From assembly GCA_001970955.1 (NCBI GenBank), contig MPUH01000525.1, positions 1 to 48,071 of the forward strand: a stretch of DNA of 48,071 nt. Reading direction: 5' to 3'. The position numbers were made by a program, and so were the translations under genes. Source of the DNA: Stentor coeruleus (Eukaryota; Ciliophora; Heterotrichea; Heterotrichida; Stentoridae). Below the pieces are notes generated by a model, which made no database searches, was not told the origin of the DNA, and saw only the letters and a program-made list of their open reading frames with translations. Positions 31,474 through 40,334 of the stretch are shown in pieces (the stretch's first letter is position 1; each line of letters opens with the position of its first letter).

Positions 31474-32042
31474 TTCAATGCAATAATGTTAGACTTAACA
31501 GATAATTTTCTTAGTTTAAATTGGTTAACTGAAAATTAGCATTATTTTGCCTTTAATCAGCAAATACAATTTTAAATTTCATTTACTTATATAGTATAAT
31601 TAAGAAAGTATAACATGTGATAACTTTTAATACATATAAAGTAATTATTTACAACAGTATAATTAAGAAAGTATAACATGTGATAACTTTTAATACATAT
31701 AAAGTAATTATTTACAATGCAAAACATTTAACTGAAATCTAAATTTTTTATGACTTAAACTTTAAGCTTAATAAATCAGTTGTATTATTTATTCAAAGAA
31801 ATTATTACTATAACTTTGATATATAAAATCATTATCTATCATAAATAATTCAATTAATTATTTTAGCATATAATTTTTGAATTAAAATCATAAAAAATCT
31901 AACTTCCTAAAGATCCTTTAAGGTAATTTCTTTTTATATTCATCAAAACCCTAATAGTTTTGTATCAGCACCTATATAATATTTCCATTTACACTGGATC
32001 TTTAAAGATTTTGTAAAGATACCCTGTATCTTGAGTTTATAA
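31474..32042. other. Intergenic spacer with a tandem duplication
   Basis: 0.57 kb. It holds the ~62-bp tandem duplication listed next. The remainder is AT-rich and must contain the promoter of the amidohydrolase-like gene. Confidence 0.5.
31593..31717. repeat. ~62-bp perfect tandem duplication
   Basis: The sequence AGTATAATTAAGAAAGTATA and about 42 following bases occur at 31593 and again at 31656 (period 63), with no N between. The copies appear identical, so this is very recent or artefactual. Confidence 0.85.
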
Positions 32043-33767
32043 ATGAACTCACAGAAGATTGCTCTTATCAGTCATCGAATAATATGTGAAGAGTAATCTT
32101 TATGTAGTCAGCCTAACCCTATTCATGGGGCAATTCTGATAAAAGATGAGATTATTGAAGACATTATCCCTATATCCGAAATTAAGCATGATATTCTAGC
32201 TCAGGAATATGTACTCGAAGATCTTGGAAATCTTTATATTTTACCAGGGCTTGTTGACATAAACGTATCTTTTGCATCAGATGGAGCTAGCATAGTAACT
32301 CGTCAAGCTCTAAGTGGAGGTGTGACAACTATAGCAACAACAGATTCAATTGAAGGTGATCTTTATAATGACATAGCCCCAATTCAAATCATAAGTGACT
32401 CAACTTTAAATGAAGTTAAAAAACAAGAGCCTGAACGTATTTTCGCTTATAAAGGTTTCCTTGTTCCACAAGGTCCAAACTCACAAATTCTTAAAGACAT
32501 CTCAAAAGCTTTTGAAGTCTGTGGAAACCTTCCTTTGATAATACACCCTGAGTTTGCCACACCTGAAAAAATGATGCAAGCAACACCTTATAGACTTGTT
32601 GAGCCTGAAAAAAGGATATTTAACTGTAAAATTATCATCACTGAAGAAAAAGATGTCTATGCAAGTGAATTTAAATTAGATAGTGATGAAGAAAATGAGG
32701 AATTAAGTGAAAGCTGTGAAGATGATTATTCAGCTTCAGAATCCTGTTCGGAAGAGGCTCCTGAAATTACTGTAAATGACTTCGATAACGGTGATAACTG
32801 CTTAAAACCAATCGCACAGAATTTCAACAGCATGCGTCTATGTGTTCCAGAAAGAGATAAAAAAAGAGTTTCCTTGCCTACTTTACTAGGAGTTGATAAT
32901 TCTCTTATACCTCCAGTTGCTCATAGTCCACGACATCATTCAGTACAATGCATTGGGATTAACTCTCGACCTATCCCTCTTCAAGATATACCTTTTATTC
33001 GCAAAGGAATCCAAGTTGAACAAGCTTATCATGAGCATATTTCTAAGTTTCCTTGTGATTGGGAAGTTGCTGCAGTAAAAAAAGTTCTTGAAGCAGATCC
33101 AAAAAACCCAATTCACTTTTGTAATGTTTGCTCATCAGAGGCTATTGAAACTATTAATCAAATAAAAACAGCAAAGAATGGCTTGAAAGTTACATGCGAG
33201 ACATCTTTACCTTATGTTTACTTTACTGAAACTGATGTTAAACCTGGAGATACTAGATACAAGCTTAACCCCCCTATAAGGGATCTGGGAAATTACAGGA
33301 GCTTATGGCAGATGATTAAAAATAATCAGATTGACTGTGTATCTTCGTATCATCAGCCTGTAAACCCTCCACTTAAATTTATTGGAGATTTTACTAGGGC
33401 TGTGAATGGAGTTATTTCTGTTGGTTTTAACTTGCAATGCTTATGGACACGGATTAGAACTCAGATTCCTGTAGATGAAGAATCTGATTATATTAGTCTG
33501 ATTTCATTAGTTTTATCGACAAAACCAGCTAAAATATTGAATCTGAAGAATAAAGGAGGGATTAAAAAAGGTAAACATGCTGATTTGGTTGTATGGGATC
33601 CAGAAGGCAAGACTAAAATAACTTCAACTCTTGATAGGTTCCCCCAAATGTCACCAATGATTGGTGAAGAATTATATGGAGTAATTCATCGTACATATTT
33701 GAGAGGCGCTCTCGTTTACTCTAATAACAGAAATATACCCAGAGGCTCAGTACTTAAAAAATCTTAA
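32043..33767 (+). CDS. Amidohydrolase-fold pseudoenzyme (dihydropyrimidinase/allantoinase-like), one 15-nt intron
   Basis: About 569 aa. The ATG at 32043 reads MNSQKIALISHRIICED across a 15-nt intron (32093-32107). The architecture is that of cyclic amidohydrolases: the N-terminal LPGLVDINVSF (62-72), AYKGFLVPQG with the carbamate-type Lys132, LIIHPEF with His163, HFCNVCSSEAIETI, VTCETSLPYVYF, KLNPPIRD, and SSYHQP. The metal ligands are largely gone: HxH is N-V-S (69-71), the next His is Asn356, the His of the CPHY motif is Pro385, and the Asp of SDH is Tyr431. An acidic Ser/Glu/Asp insertion lies at about 205-235. It is expected to be catalytically dead, comparable in principle to CRMP proteins. 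It ends with the family KKGKHADLVVWDP signature. Confidence 0.85.
32093..32107 (+). other. 15-nt intron in amidohydrolase-like gene
   Basis: GTAATCTTTATGTAG, with A at position 10. Splicing restores a continuous frame from the ATG at 32043 and supplies the N-terminal strand expected for the family. Confidence 0.95.
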
Positions 33768-34579
33768 AGATAATGTTAGTTGAAGTAATTTTGTAATTTT
33801 TTCTAATAGTGTATTTATCTCATCTCTATTTGCATATTTTTTCTATTAATTTTCAAGATATATATGATTTAGCATGATATTTAACCACACTAAATATATT
33901 CCTATTTTAATGGTGCTATAAATATGCTCTCTAGGCTAAAAAGAAAATTTACTTTTCTACTTCAAAGAAATTGTTATTTTAATAGCTAAAAGAACTCCAA
34001 TAAGCTGTTTTTAAGGAGGTTTGAGAACTGCACCAAAGCCTACAGCTCATATTATAAAAAAGTCAGATTTGATAAACTCCAATTATTGAATCCAGTATTG
34101 AAAATAATTGGGAAAATCACTGTAGTGAATTCTTCTAAAATTTATGATAGAGTTGCTTTAATCCTCATGATTATAGCGATAAAAGAAATCGAAGCTAAAC
34201 CCATAGTTAGGATACTATTATTTCAAATAGTGAGACTGAATCAGTTCACATTGCCATAGCTCCTAAAGATATTTTTTTAAAACTATTGAAAGGGCCAGAA
34301 TCAGTAAGAATAATTTTTACCTCTTTGAATTTAGCGAAGCCTTTAATTCATATCGTTGGTTAATATGAAACTGTCTAGACCATAAACTAAATGATGGGGC
34401 CGCTTCCTTAGAGCACTTAATTGACATGTCAGGAGTAAAATTATAGCCAGTTTTATTTATGCACTTAAAGAAAAAAAGTGCCTTGGCTTTGTAAGCTTTT
34501 CAGTGGAACCGATAGCGCCACATCTGCACTTGTTAAAACTAGCTAATTAGTTTATTTTTGCGTAAAAGGTTTTATCTAT
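33768..34579. other. Intergenic, contains a gene remnant
   Basis: 0.8 kb between two convergent genes. The right two thirds (about 33990-34550) look like a decayed forward-strand gene (listed next). Confidence 0.5.
33990..34550 (+). pseudogene. Decayed protein-coding gene, family unknown
   Basis: Coding-like pieces in changing forward frames: GLRTAPKPTAHIIKKSDLIN, then SETESVHIAIAPKDIFLKLL continuing to GPESVRIIFTSLNLAKPLIH, then in another frame LNDGAASLEHLIDMSGVKL and LFMHLKKKSALAL. Stops and frame changes separate them. Base composition is richer in G and C than normal spacer here. No family can be named with confidence. Confidence 0.5.
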
Positions 34580-34945
34580 TTATACAGCAGTGCAACTGCC
34601 GAAGTTTGACTCTATAGAGTATTTGATATATAAGAATCCGTCAGAATCTTTATTTTCTCTATAAAGTGCTAGCATAGTTTTCTCAGGCGATGGGACCTGC
34701 TTTTCACCCAATATAAAGTAAACCGTTGAGCTTTTGTTAAGCTTTAACCTTTTTCTGATATTAAATTGGAAATCCTGAAAAGTATAAGCCTTAGGAATCA
34801 GAAACTTTGTATGTATTACAGGGGCTGCAGATTCTGCTTGAGCAGACTCTATCACTGCAGGAATCATATTTGGATGGGCAAAGCTGATCTTCTTAAATTC
34901 CTCTTTGCGTTTTTTCACATCAGGGCACACGCTCTTATAATCCAT
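34580..34945 (-). CDS. ATG8: ATG8/GABARAP ubiquitin-like autophagy protein
   Basis: 121 aa. ATG8 is conjugated to phosphatidylethanolamine on autophagosome membranes. Visible family marks are the two short N-terminal helices, KFLIPKAYTFQDFQFNIRKR (47-66), the LYRENKDSDGFLYIKYS block (94-110) and the C-terminal FG (115-116). Five residues (SCTAV) follow Gly116, so the precursor needs ATG4 cleavage before lipidation. Its ATG lies only 11 nt after the RPT5 stop on the same strand, and the spacer TCAGATAAAAA is too short for an ordinary 3' end plus promoter. Length and start agree with the family. Confidence 0.93.
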   Translation of the reverse strand: MDYKSVCPDVKKRKEEFKKISFAHPNMIPAVIESAQAESAAPVIHTKFLIPKAYTFQDFQFNIRKRLKLNKSSTVYFILGEKQVPSPEKTMLALYRENKDSDGFLYIKYSIESNFGSCTAV

Positions 34946-34956
34946 TTTTTATCTGA

Positions 34957-36174
34957 CTAAGCATAGTAATTCAAACTACTTTTCTTCTTGGCTTGAACCT
35001 GGGCGATGCCTTCAACATAATCTTCATGTTCGATCCTATCCGCATTTCGCTTCAGCGCCAACATACCGGCTTCAACACATACTGCCTTTAATTGTGCTCC
35101 ATTGAAATCATCCGTACTCCTGGCAAGTTCTTCAAAGTTCACAGCTTCTTTATCATAGTTCATTTTCCTTGAGTGTATTTGCAGAATCCTTATACGAGCT
35201 TCGAGATTTGGATGAGGAAACTCAATCTTTCTATCAAGTCTCCCTGACCTCAATAACGCAGGGTCTAGAATATCAGGTCTATTAGTTGCCGCCACAACTT
35301 TGATTCGGTCGTCACTAGAAAACCCATCTAACTGATTTAAAAGCTCAAGCATAGTTCTTTGGACTTCTCTTCCACCAGCTGAATCTGCATCATGTCTTCT
35401 GGCACCAACAGCATCAAGTTCGTCAATGAAAATAATAGTTGGGGCTTTTTCTCTAGCTAAGGCAAAAGCGTCTCTAACCATTTTTGCCCCATCACCAATA
35501 AACATCTGAACAAGCTGTGGGCCGGCAAGTTTTAAAAATGTTGCTGAGGTTTGCGCTGCACAAGCTCTGGCCATCAATGTTTTACCAGTTCCTGGGGGTC
35601 CATACATAAGAAGACCTTTTGGAGGACGAATTCCAATATTGTCAAAACGTTCCTTATGAGTCATTGGTAAGACTATAGCTTCCATGAGTTCTTCAATTTG
35701 CTTATCTAGTCCACCAATATCGCTATATTCTTCTGTTGGTTTTTCATCAAGTTCCATAGCTTTAACTCTTGAATCGTATTCAGGAGGAAGAGTGTCTAAG
35801 ATAAGATATGAATCTTTATTGACTCCAATCAAGTCTCCAGGCTTCAAAGTATTGACATCAACTAGTCCTGGTACAGGAAGGAAGATAGTTTGCCGGGTAC
35901 TAGTTTTGATTGCGACAGCTTTGGCTAGTGGCTTATCAGGATTTTCTTCATCATCATCATTGAGTTCTAAAATCTCTATCACATTGGAAACTAGGTATGG
36001 AAGTTGCTTGCTTAGTTTGAGCTTTTCAGAGTTCTCGTTGATTTTTCCTCTTAGTTTGTTGAGCTCGCTTTGATGGAGCTTAATTTCTCTGTTCGCAGCT
36101 CTGATATTGTCTTCGAAGTTTGTTATCCGTCTTTGGATTTGATCGTTTGTGAACTCAGAGAGCTGATCAGACAT
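34957..36174 (-). CDS. PSMC3: 26S proteasome regulatory ATPase RPT5
   Basis: 405 aa. AAA+ ATPase of the 19S base ring that unfolds substrates and opens the 20S gate. An N-terminal coiled coil (about 15-55) is followed by an OB fold (about 85-130). The AAA domain has Walker A GPPGTGKT (192-199), Walker [12 protein letters not shown] (247-257), [24 protein letters not shown], and a helical lid ending in [15 protein letters not shown]. The C-terminal hydrophobic-Tyr-Ala tail (YYA) is the RPT5 gate-opening motif and, with the N-terminal region, separates it from RPT1-4 and RPT6. The start ATG at 36174 has family-like sequence directly after it. The stop is TAG. Confidence 0.95.
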   Translation of the reverse strand: MSDQLSEFTNDQIQRRITNFEDNIRAANREIKLHQSELNKLRGKINENSEKLKLSKQLPYLVSNVIEILELNDDDEENPDKPLAKAVAIKTSTRQTIFLPVPGLVDVNTLKPGDLIGVNKDSYLILDTLPPEYDSRVKAMELDEKPTEEYSDIGGLDKQIEELMEAIVLPMTHKERFDNIGIRPPKGLLMYGPPGTGKTLMARACAAQTSATFLKLAGPQLVQMFIGDGAKMVRDAFALAREKAPTIIFIDELDAVGARRHDADSAGGREVQRTMLELLNQLDGFSSDDRIKVVAATNRPDILDPALLRSGRLDRKIEFPHPNLEARIRILQIHSRKMNYDKEAVNFEELARSTDDFNGAQLKAVCVEAGMLALKRNADRIEHEDYVEGIAQVQAKKKSSLNYYA

Positions 36175-36823
36175 TTATATCCTTTCAAATTAGATTTTTT
36201 TCTATATTACTAGGCCATCACAAAAATTACAATTAAAGAGATTCTTTTATTGTTTGAGTAGGAATAATTAAGGGTACTTTATTAGTATTTTTAGCCTATT
36301 TCTCAAGACTTGAATAGTTTTAAAGATTTACTAGTTCAGGTTGGATTATAAGAATAAATTATTTAAAAAAAATCAATTAGTTGCTTATAACGTTGGATTT
36401 GTAGATATTTTTAGCCTGTTAATAATTATTTCAAACTCTCCTTGGATATTTAATAAATTATTTAGAGTTTTATATGAGACAATGAGAACTAAATACAGCC
36501 AACCTAAGCATGAATATAAACACTTCTATTAAACTTTTGTCGACAAAATCTCTCATTCAGCAACAAAATATATACACACTCTGACTTATTTGTTCTATTA
36601 ATTATTTAATATAAATATTTAGATCTATTAATATTTATAAAAATCACAATCAAGCTTTCCCAACTCAATAATAAAAACATAAATCTTGCAAAACATTTCG
36701 TGACTTAAGGCCTTAAAAATAATTACAATATTCTATTTACTTGGTTAATATTCATTAAATTACTATAAGAACTAAATGGCAAATATTTGTATCTAACATT
36801 TAAACTTAAAAGATATAGGAAAA
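36175..36823. other. Intergenic spacer, nothing recognised
   Basis: 0.65 kb, AT-rich, between two reverse-strand genes. A 63-codon forward frame at 36341 starts at TTG and has only AT-driven composition. It must contain the RPT5 promoter. Confidence 0.5.
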
Positions 36824-37345
36824 TTATATATCAACAATATTAAGTGTAGCACTTCTGAGAGTAGCACTTCTAAGATTCCATTCTTGAACAATTATCTTGA
36901 TTTCTTCAGATCCGCATTCTTCAGCCAGATCCAGTGGAGTTTGCCCTTTCTGGATAGAAATTACAATGTTTGTCGGGTTTTTCTCAGTTGCGTACTTCGC
37001 TAATATCTTAATTGTTGAAATATGTTTTCGAAACACAGCCAAATGCAGCGGAGTTTCTGAATGCTAATTGGAATTTACTGCATCTTTAGCATTAGGATCA
37101 GCCCCTAATAAAATAAGTTCTTTACACAATTCTGAATGTCCGTACCAGCTTGCTAAGTGTAATAAAGTCCATTGTGTCTACATATCATTTACATCACTAA
37201 TTCTCAGATGCTTCCAGTTCTCACAATGAACTAAGATTTTTACAGCTTCAGGACTTCCTTCTTTAACTGCCATGAATAACGCCAAATCCTTCTTATGTCT
37301 TACTTTATTGTTCTTTATTGTTCGTGAGCTGTTACTGCTTCCCAT
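36824..37345 (-). CDS. Ankyrin-repeat protein, predicted N-myristoylated, two 15-nt introns
   Basis: About 163 aa after removing two 15-nt introns (37178-37192 and 37064-37078). The ATG at 37343-37345 gives MGSSNSSRTIKNNK, a good N-myristoylation context (Gly2, Ser6). Four ankyrin-type repeats follow: DLALFMAVKEGSPEAVKILV, TLLHLASWYGHSELCKELIL then LGADPNAKD, TPLHLAVFRKHISTIKIL, and GQTPLDLAEECGSEEIKIIV. The tail carries a 15-bp coding duplication (LRSATLRSATL). Without the introns only the last third is open. Such small ankyrin proteins are protein-protein adaptors, here probably membrane-tethered; the partner is unknown. Confidence 0.85.
37064..37078 (-). other. 15-nt intron 2 of ankyrin gene
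   Basis: Coding strand GTAAATTCCAATTAG, with A at position 10. It separates AKDA from HSETPLHLA, and its in-frame TAG is removed by splicing. Confidence 0.95.
37178..37192 (-). other. 15-nt intron 1 of ankyrin gene
   Basis: Coding strand GTAAATGATATGTAG, with A at position 10. It carries an in-frame TAG; removal joins RISD to TQWTLLHLA. Confidence 0.95.
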
Positions 37346-38794
37346 GCTTATTTATTATATTTTTAATTTCTCATAATTAATTGCAAAATCATAATGAATG
37401 ATATTCCTGTTGAATTATGATTGGATTAGACTATCCGTAAAAAAATTTAACGAGACCTTTTCATTGAAATAATTTTCACTATCTACGTTTGAGTTCCCTA
37501 CTCTTCTAACTGGGGAATTTACTTTAACTTTCAACAGCTTTTCAGGGATTTTTCAACAATCAGTCTCTTGTAGCTTGGGCACAGGGAATCTCTGTGTTAA
37601 AAAGATTTTGCATAATCTCTTAAGATTTAAAGCAAGGTTCAAGAGTTTATATTCTTGTTTCACATATGATGACTTAATTTTATCCAATTAGAAATTATAT
37701 CTCCTTGCTCAAATAAAACATGGAAAAATGCATTTAAAAACAAATCACATTTTTTAGAGATATAATATTCAAAAGCACCAGCCTAGATTGTGGGTTATCA
37801 AAAGAATAATGTAGCAATGCAGTTTAAATTATTGATAAAGCATTTGTTATATTTTCTCTCATTAGCAAAACTCTATAATATGCGTTTTCATCAGGAGATA
37901 CATTAAAAGCCTTTGAGTAAACTGCGAACTTCTTAAATGAAACATAAATTGTGTGTATAAAGAAAGCTCATGACAAAATCTAAAGTTTAAAGTTATGTTG
38001 TCCATTTGATATAATCAAACTTCTTGATAAGTTTTACTCCTTGAGGTAAGTAAATTTTATCTCCTTTAAAAGTAAAGGACGACCTGCTTCAGTGCATCCT
38101 AAATTATAGTGAAAAAAGTTTTTGGCGAACTTTATAAAGCCGATGAAGCTTTCTGTAATTAAAAATTTATGCATTGGAATAGAGAAGACTTTAAAAAATT
38201 GAGTTATTAAATGCTTTAAGATTGCCAATAATAAAACAAAAATAAGTAGATGAGAGCAATGTAATGGTGGGATATACTAGATTTTTGTTTATCGAGGCAT
38301 TAATTCAGTGGGCAGAGATGATTCTGATATATCAAATTTATAAATTTGGGGAAAATAGTTTTAGAAACATCAAACGGGCAAACATAAACCTTTACTAAAA
38401 AATCTGCAGGGCAGTGAGGGTCGAAGATTGATTTACATTTTGGACACTGGACAGGTCGTACACAACTAAAGTATTTAATTTGATTATTTTTCTTGAACTT
38501 TAAAGTAGAGAAAGAGGAATTGCTTGTGTTAAAATTTTAGTTTTGTGCTCGGATAGTTTTGCCAGATGCATCGAAGATCATCATGAAAGTATAAATAAGT
38601 TCATTCATTTTCTGGACTTAGAATATTATAATTAGTTTTAAAAAGTTTATCAAAAAATAATTTAGAATACTGATTTATATTTATGTAATGATAATTAGAT
38701 GATAAGAGTAAATTGAAATGCTTATTATTAAAGTTTATTTTTGGCGAAAATATTACTAAGTTAAATAAGCATAATAAGTGAATCAAGTAAAAAA
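37346..38794. other. Intergenic, mostly a SEC23 pseudogene
   Basis: 1.45 kb without an intact gene. The SEC23 remnant (37430-38590) fills most of it; the rest is AT-rich spacer. Confidence 0.6.
37430..38590 (-). pseudogene. Decayed SEC23 (COPII coat) pseudogene
   Basis: Reverse-strand pieces follow the order of SEC23, the COPII GTPase-activating coat subunit. They are: the zinc-finger region RPVQCPKCKSIFDPHCPADF; PTELMPR with a stop near the family LLPQYTTIEY; ESFIGFIKFAKNFF with YNLGCTEAG; then, after loss of the central half, NFRFCHELSLYTQFMFHL; then in another frame AFNVSPDENAYYRVLLM and, past a stop, LLHYSFDNPQSRLVLL; and finally RFPVPKLQETD. The expected order is kept, but there are at least six stops or frameshifts and a deletion of roughly 350 codons. 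The zinc ligands of the finger's first half survive. It cannot make a working protein. A functional SEC23 must lie elsewhere in the genome. Confidence 0.88.
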
Positions 38795-39613
38795 TTAATT
38801 GTTTGTTATATTTAAGCTAATGCCAAATCCTAAAAATGCATTTTCTTCTTTAGCCAAGTCTTTGACTGAAATATCAGCACTAGCCGAAAGTTGTACCCAA
38901 GAAGCTAACTTCTGTTCAAGCTCTATACCAATTTTCCCTTCACTATCCAAACGTACACGTAAGCTCTGATTATCTCTGATTTTATAAATAGAGCCTAATA
39001 TTATCTGAACATTTTTCCTACTCATTTCAATTTTTCCAGCTAATTCACTACTAGGGCTGCGATTAAGCCAAAACGAGCCCCAAAAGTTCCCATGTAGCTC
39101 TTTGCCTATCTGAATTCTATAATTTTCAGAGTTTTTCCACAATGCAACTTTTAAATCTACTCCAGGCTTATTCGGAATCCCACTAAGTTCACCACAAAAG
39201 CCAAATTTATGAGTCTCTTTACGTCCATAAAGTGAAAGTATATTATTCATGATCCCTAATACAACTTTGTTTGAATATTCCTGATAAGATATTGTAATTT
39301 GGTTTTTGATTATGTTTGATGAATAATCAGATACAATTTTCAGTTTAGGTATTATAAGTGAAGGGGTATGAGTAAAAAGTTCGATTGATCCCTTGTAAAT
39401 TTTATTAGAATCCAAAGTAAGTTTGCAGTTTGTAAGATGGTTTTTCAAACTGATCCTTTGTTTGCAGCTAATATTCCCTGCTGAAAAATATTTCCCATCT
39501 AAGCACAAGCCTGAGTTTTGGCAAAATTTCCAAAGAAGTCCTACCCCTGCTGGGAAAGGCTTCCCAATAATTTTATCCTGAAGAACACTGAGTTCTTTTA
39601 AGTCTTGCTCCAT
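38795..39613 (-). CDS. VDAC-like mitochondrial porin
   Basis: 272 aa. Beta-barrel protein of the eukaryotic porin (VDAC) type, expected in the mitochondrial outer membrane and passing metabolites such as ADP/ATP. The length is typical. The N-terminus is a short helix-forming segment (IIGKPFPAGVGLLWKF). The body is alternating hydrophobic/polar strands, and the C-terminal third matches the family best: SLRVRLDSEGKIGIELEQKL, then LSASADISVKD and the closing strand FLGFGISLNI. No signal peptide is seen, as expected. TOM40 is the alternative, being of the same fold, but the C-terminal pattern favours VDAC. The gene is divergent from the SR-protein gene (144 bp between ATGs). Confidence 0.72.
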   Translation of the reverse strand: MEQDLKELSVLQDKIIGKPFPAGVGLLWKFCQNSGLCLDGKYFSAGNISCKQRISLKNHLTNCKLTLDSNKIYKGSIELFTHTPSLIIPKLKIVSDYSSNIIKNQITISYQEYSNKVVLGIMNNILSLYGRKETHKFGFCGELSGIPNKPGVDLKVALWKNSENYRIQIGKELHGNFWGSFWLNRSPSSELAGKIEMSRKNVQIILGSIYKIRDNQSLRVRLDSEGKIGIELEQKLASWVQLSASADISVKDLAKEENAFLGFGISLNITNN

Positions 39614-39757
39614 TATTTTGTTACAAGATTATTATGCTAGATTATCTTAAACACAGCTTTTAGCATTTCTTCAGAATATGATTTTTTCAAGTCTCACAGG
39701 TCAAGGTTATATAAAACTAAGAACCCCATATCCGAAGAATTTAATGGATGTAATAAA

Positions 39758-40334
39758 ATGAGCCATTCTAGAAGCCGTAGTCCTAGATCTCCTCGTGAAA
39801 AGTCCCCAGTACCCCAAAAAAGGACATCACTTCTTGTGAGAAACATTGTATAAAAAACTTAGGATCAACAAGTTAAGCCAGATGAGCTGCGAGAGTTTTT
39901 TTCTAAGTTTGGCGATGTGCGTGACGTGTATATCCCAAGAGATTATTACACTCAAAAGTCGCGAGGTTTCTGTTTTGTTGAGTTCCTTAAATACGACGAT
40001 GCCCGTGAAGCCCTAGAAAAAACTGATGGAAATGAAGTTTTAGGGAAGACTGTCAAAATTGTCTTTGCGAGAGAAGGGAGAAAAGCTGTAATATTTATTC
40101 AGCCACATGAAATGAGAAAAAGAGATCGACCTAGACACAGACGATCAAGCTCCCCAAGAAGAAGACATTACCGCAGAAGGTAAAAAATATTTAGTTATAG
40201 TCGGACACCACCACGGTATCGTAGGAGAGACTCTCATTCAAGTTCAAGGTAACAAGATTTTCTTATAAAGAACACACACTAACTTTCCAAGATCTCATTC
40301 CCGCCGATATTCATCGTCATCCGATTCAAGATAG
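39758..40334 (+). CDS. SR splicing factor (SRSF2/SRSF10-like), three 15-nt introns and one longer intron
   Basis: A short RS leader (MSHSRSRSPRSPREKSP) is followed by one RRM with RNP2 LLVRNI and RNP1 RGFCFVEF, then a basic RS tail. SR proteins bind exonic enhancers and help splice-site choice. Three 15-nt introns are placed (39848, 40088, 40180). The second is in frame and stop-free, so it would otherwise add five false residues; removing it gives GRKAPHEMRKRD, the family pattern. After exon 4, SSR is followed by TAA (40250-40252; 149 aa). About 40 nt later the RS tail resumes in frame (RSHSRRYSSSSDSR, TAG at 40332-40334) if 40249-40291 is an intron, giving 162 aa. Both ends are possible. 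Confidence 0.82.
39848..39862 (+). other. 15-nt intron 1 of SR gene
   Basis: GTATAAAAAACTTAG, with A at position 10. It carries an in-frame TAA; removal joins VRNI to DQQVKPDEL within the RRM. Confidence 0.95.
40088..40102 (+). other. 15-nt intron 2 of SR gene (frame-preserving)
   Basis: GTAATATTTATTCAG, with A at position 10. It has no stop and length divisible by three, so it is silent to ORF finders. Support is the consensus match and the restored family sequence GRKA/PHEMRKR. Confidence 0.85.
40180..40194 (+). other. 15-nt intron 3 of SR gene
   Basis: GTAAAAAATATTTAG, with A at position 10, within the RS tail. Removal joins CGCAGAAG to TTATAGTCGG and continues the RS-rich frame. Confidence 0.9.
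40249..40291 (+). other. Candidate 43-nt intron in SR gene
   Basis: It begins GTAACAAG and ends CTAACTTTCCAAG, with a CTAAC branch-like motif about 10 nt before the 3' end. Removal continues the RS tail. A 22-nt alternative (40249-40270) also keeps frame. Both are much longer than the other introns here. Confidence 0.5.

Noticed and set aside
36341..36532. 63-codon forward frame upstream of RPT5
   Set aside because: It begins at TTG and looks like AT-rich noise in the promoter region of RPT5.
38034..38228. Independent 64-aa reverse gene
   Set aside because: It is the GFIKFAKNFFHYNLGCTEAG segment of the SEC23 pseudogene.
20990..38590. In-frame TAA/TAG at places where Gln would fit, suggesting a code in which TAA/TAG encode Gln
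   Set aside because: It occurs only in broken genes. In the SEC23 remnant, stops also fall at expected Tyr and Glu positions and are mixed with frameshifts, while intact genes use TAA, TAG and TGA only as terminators. Transition mutations at CAA, CAG and TGG explain it.
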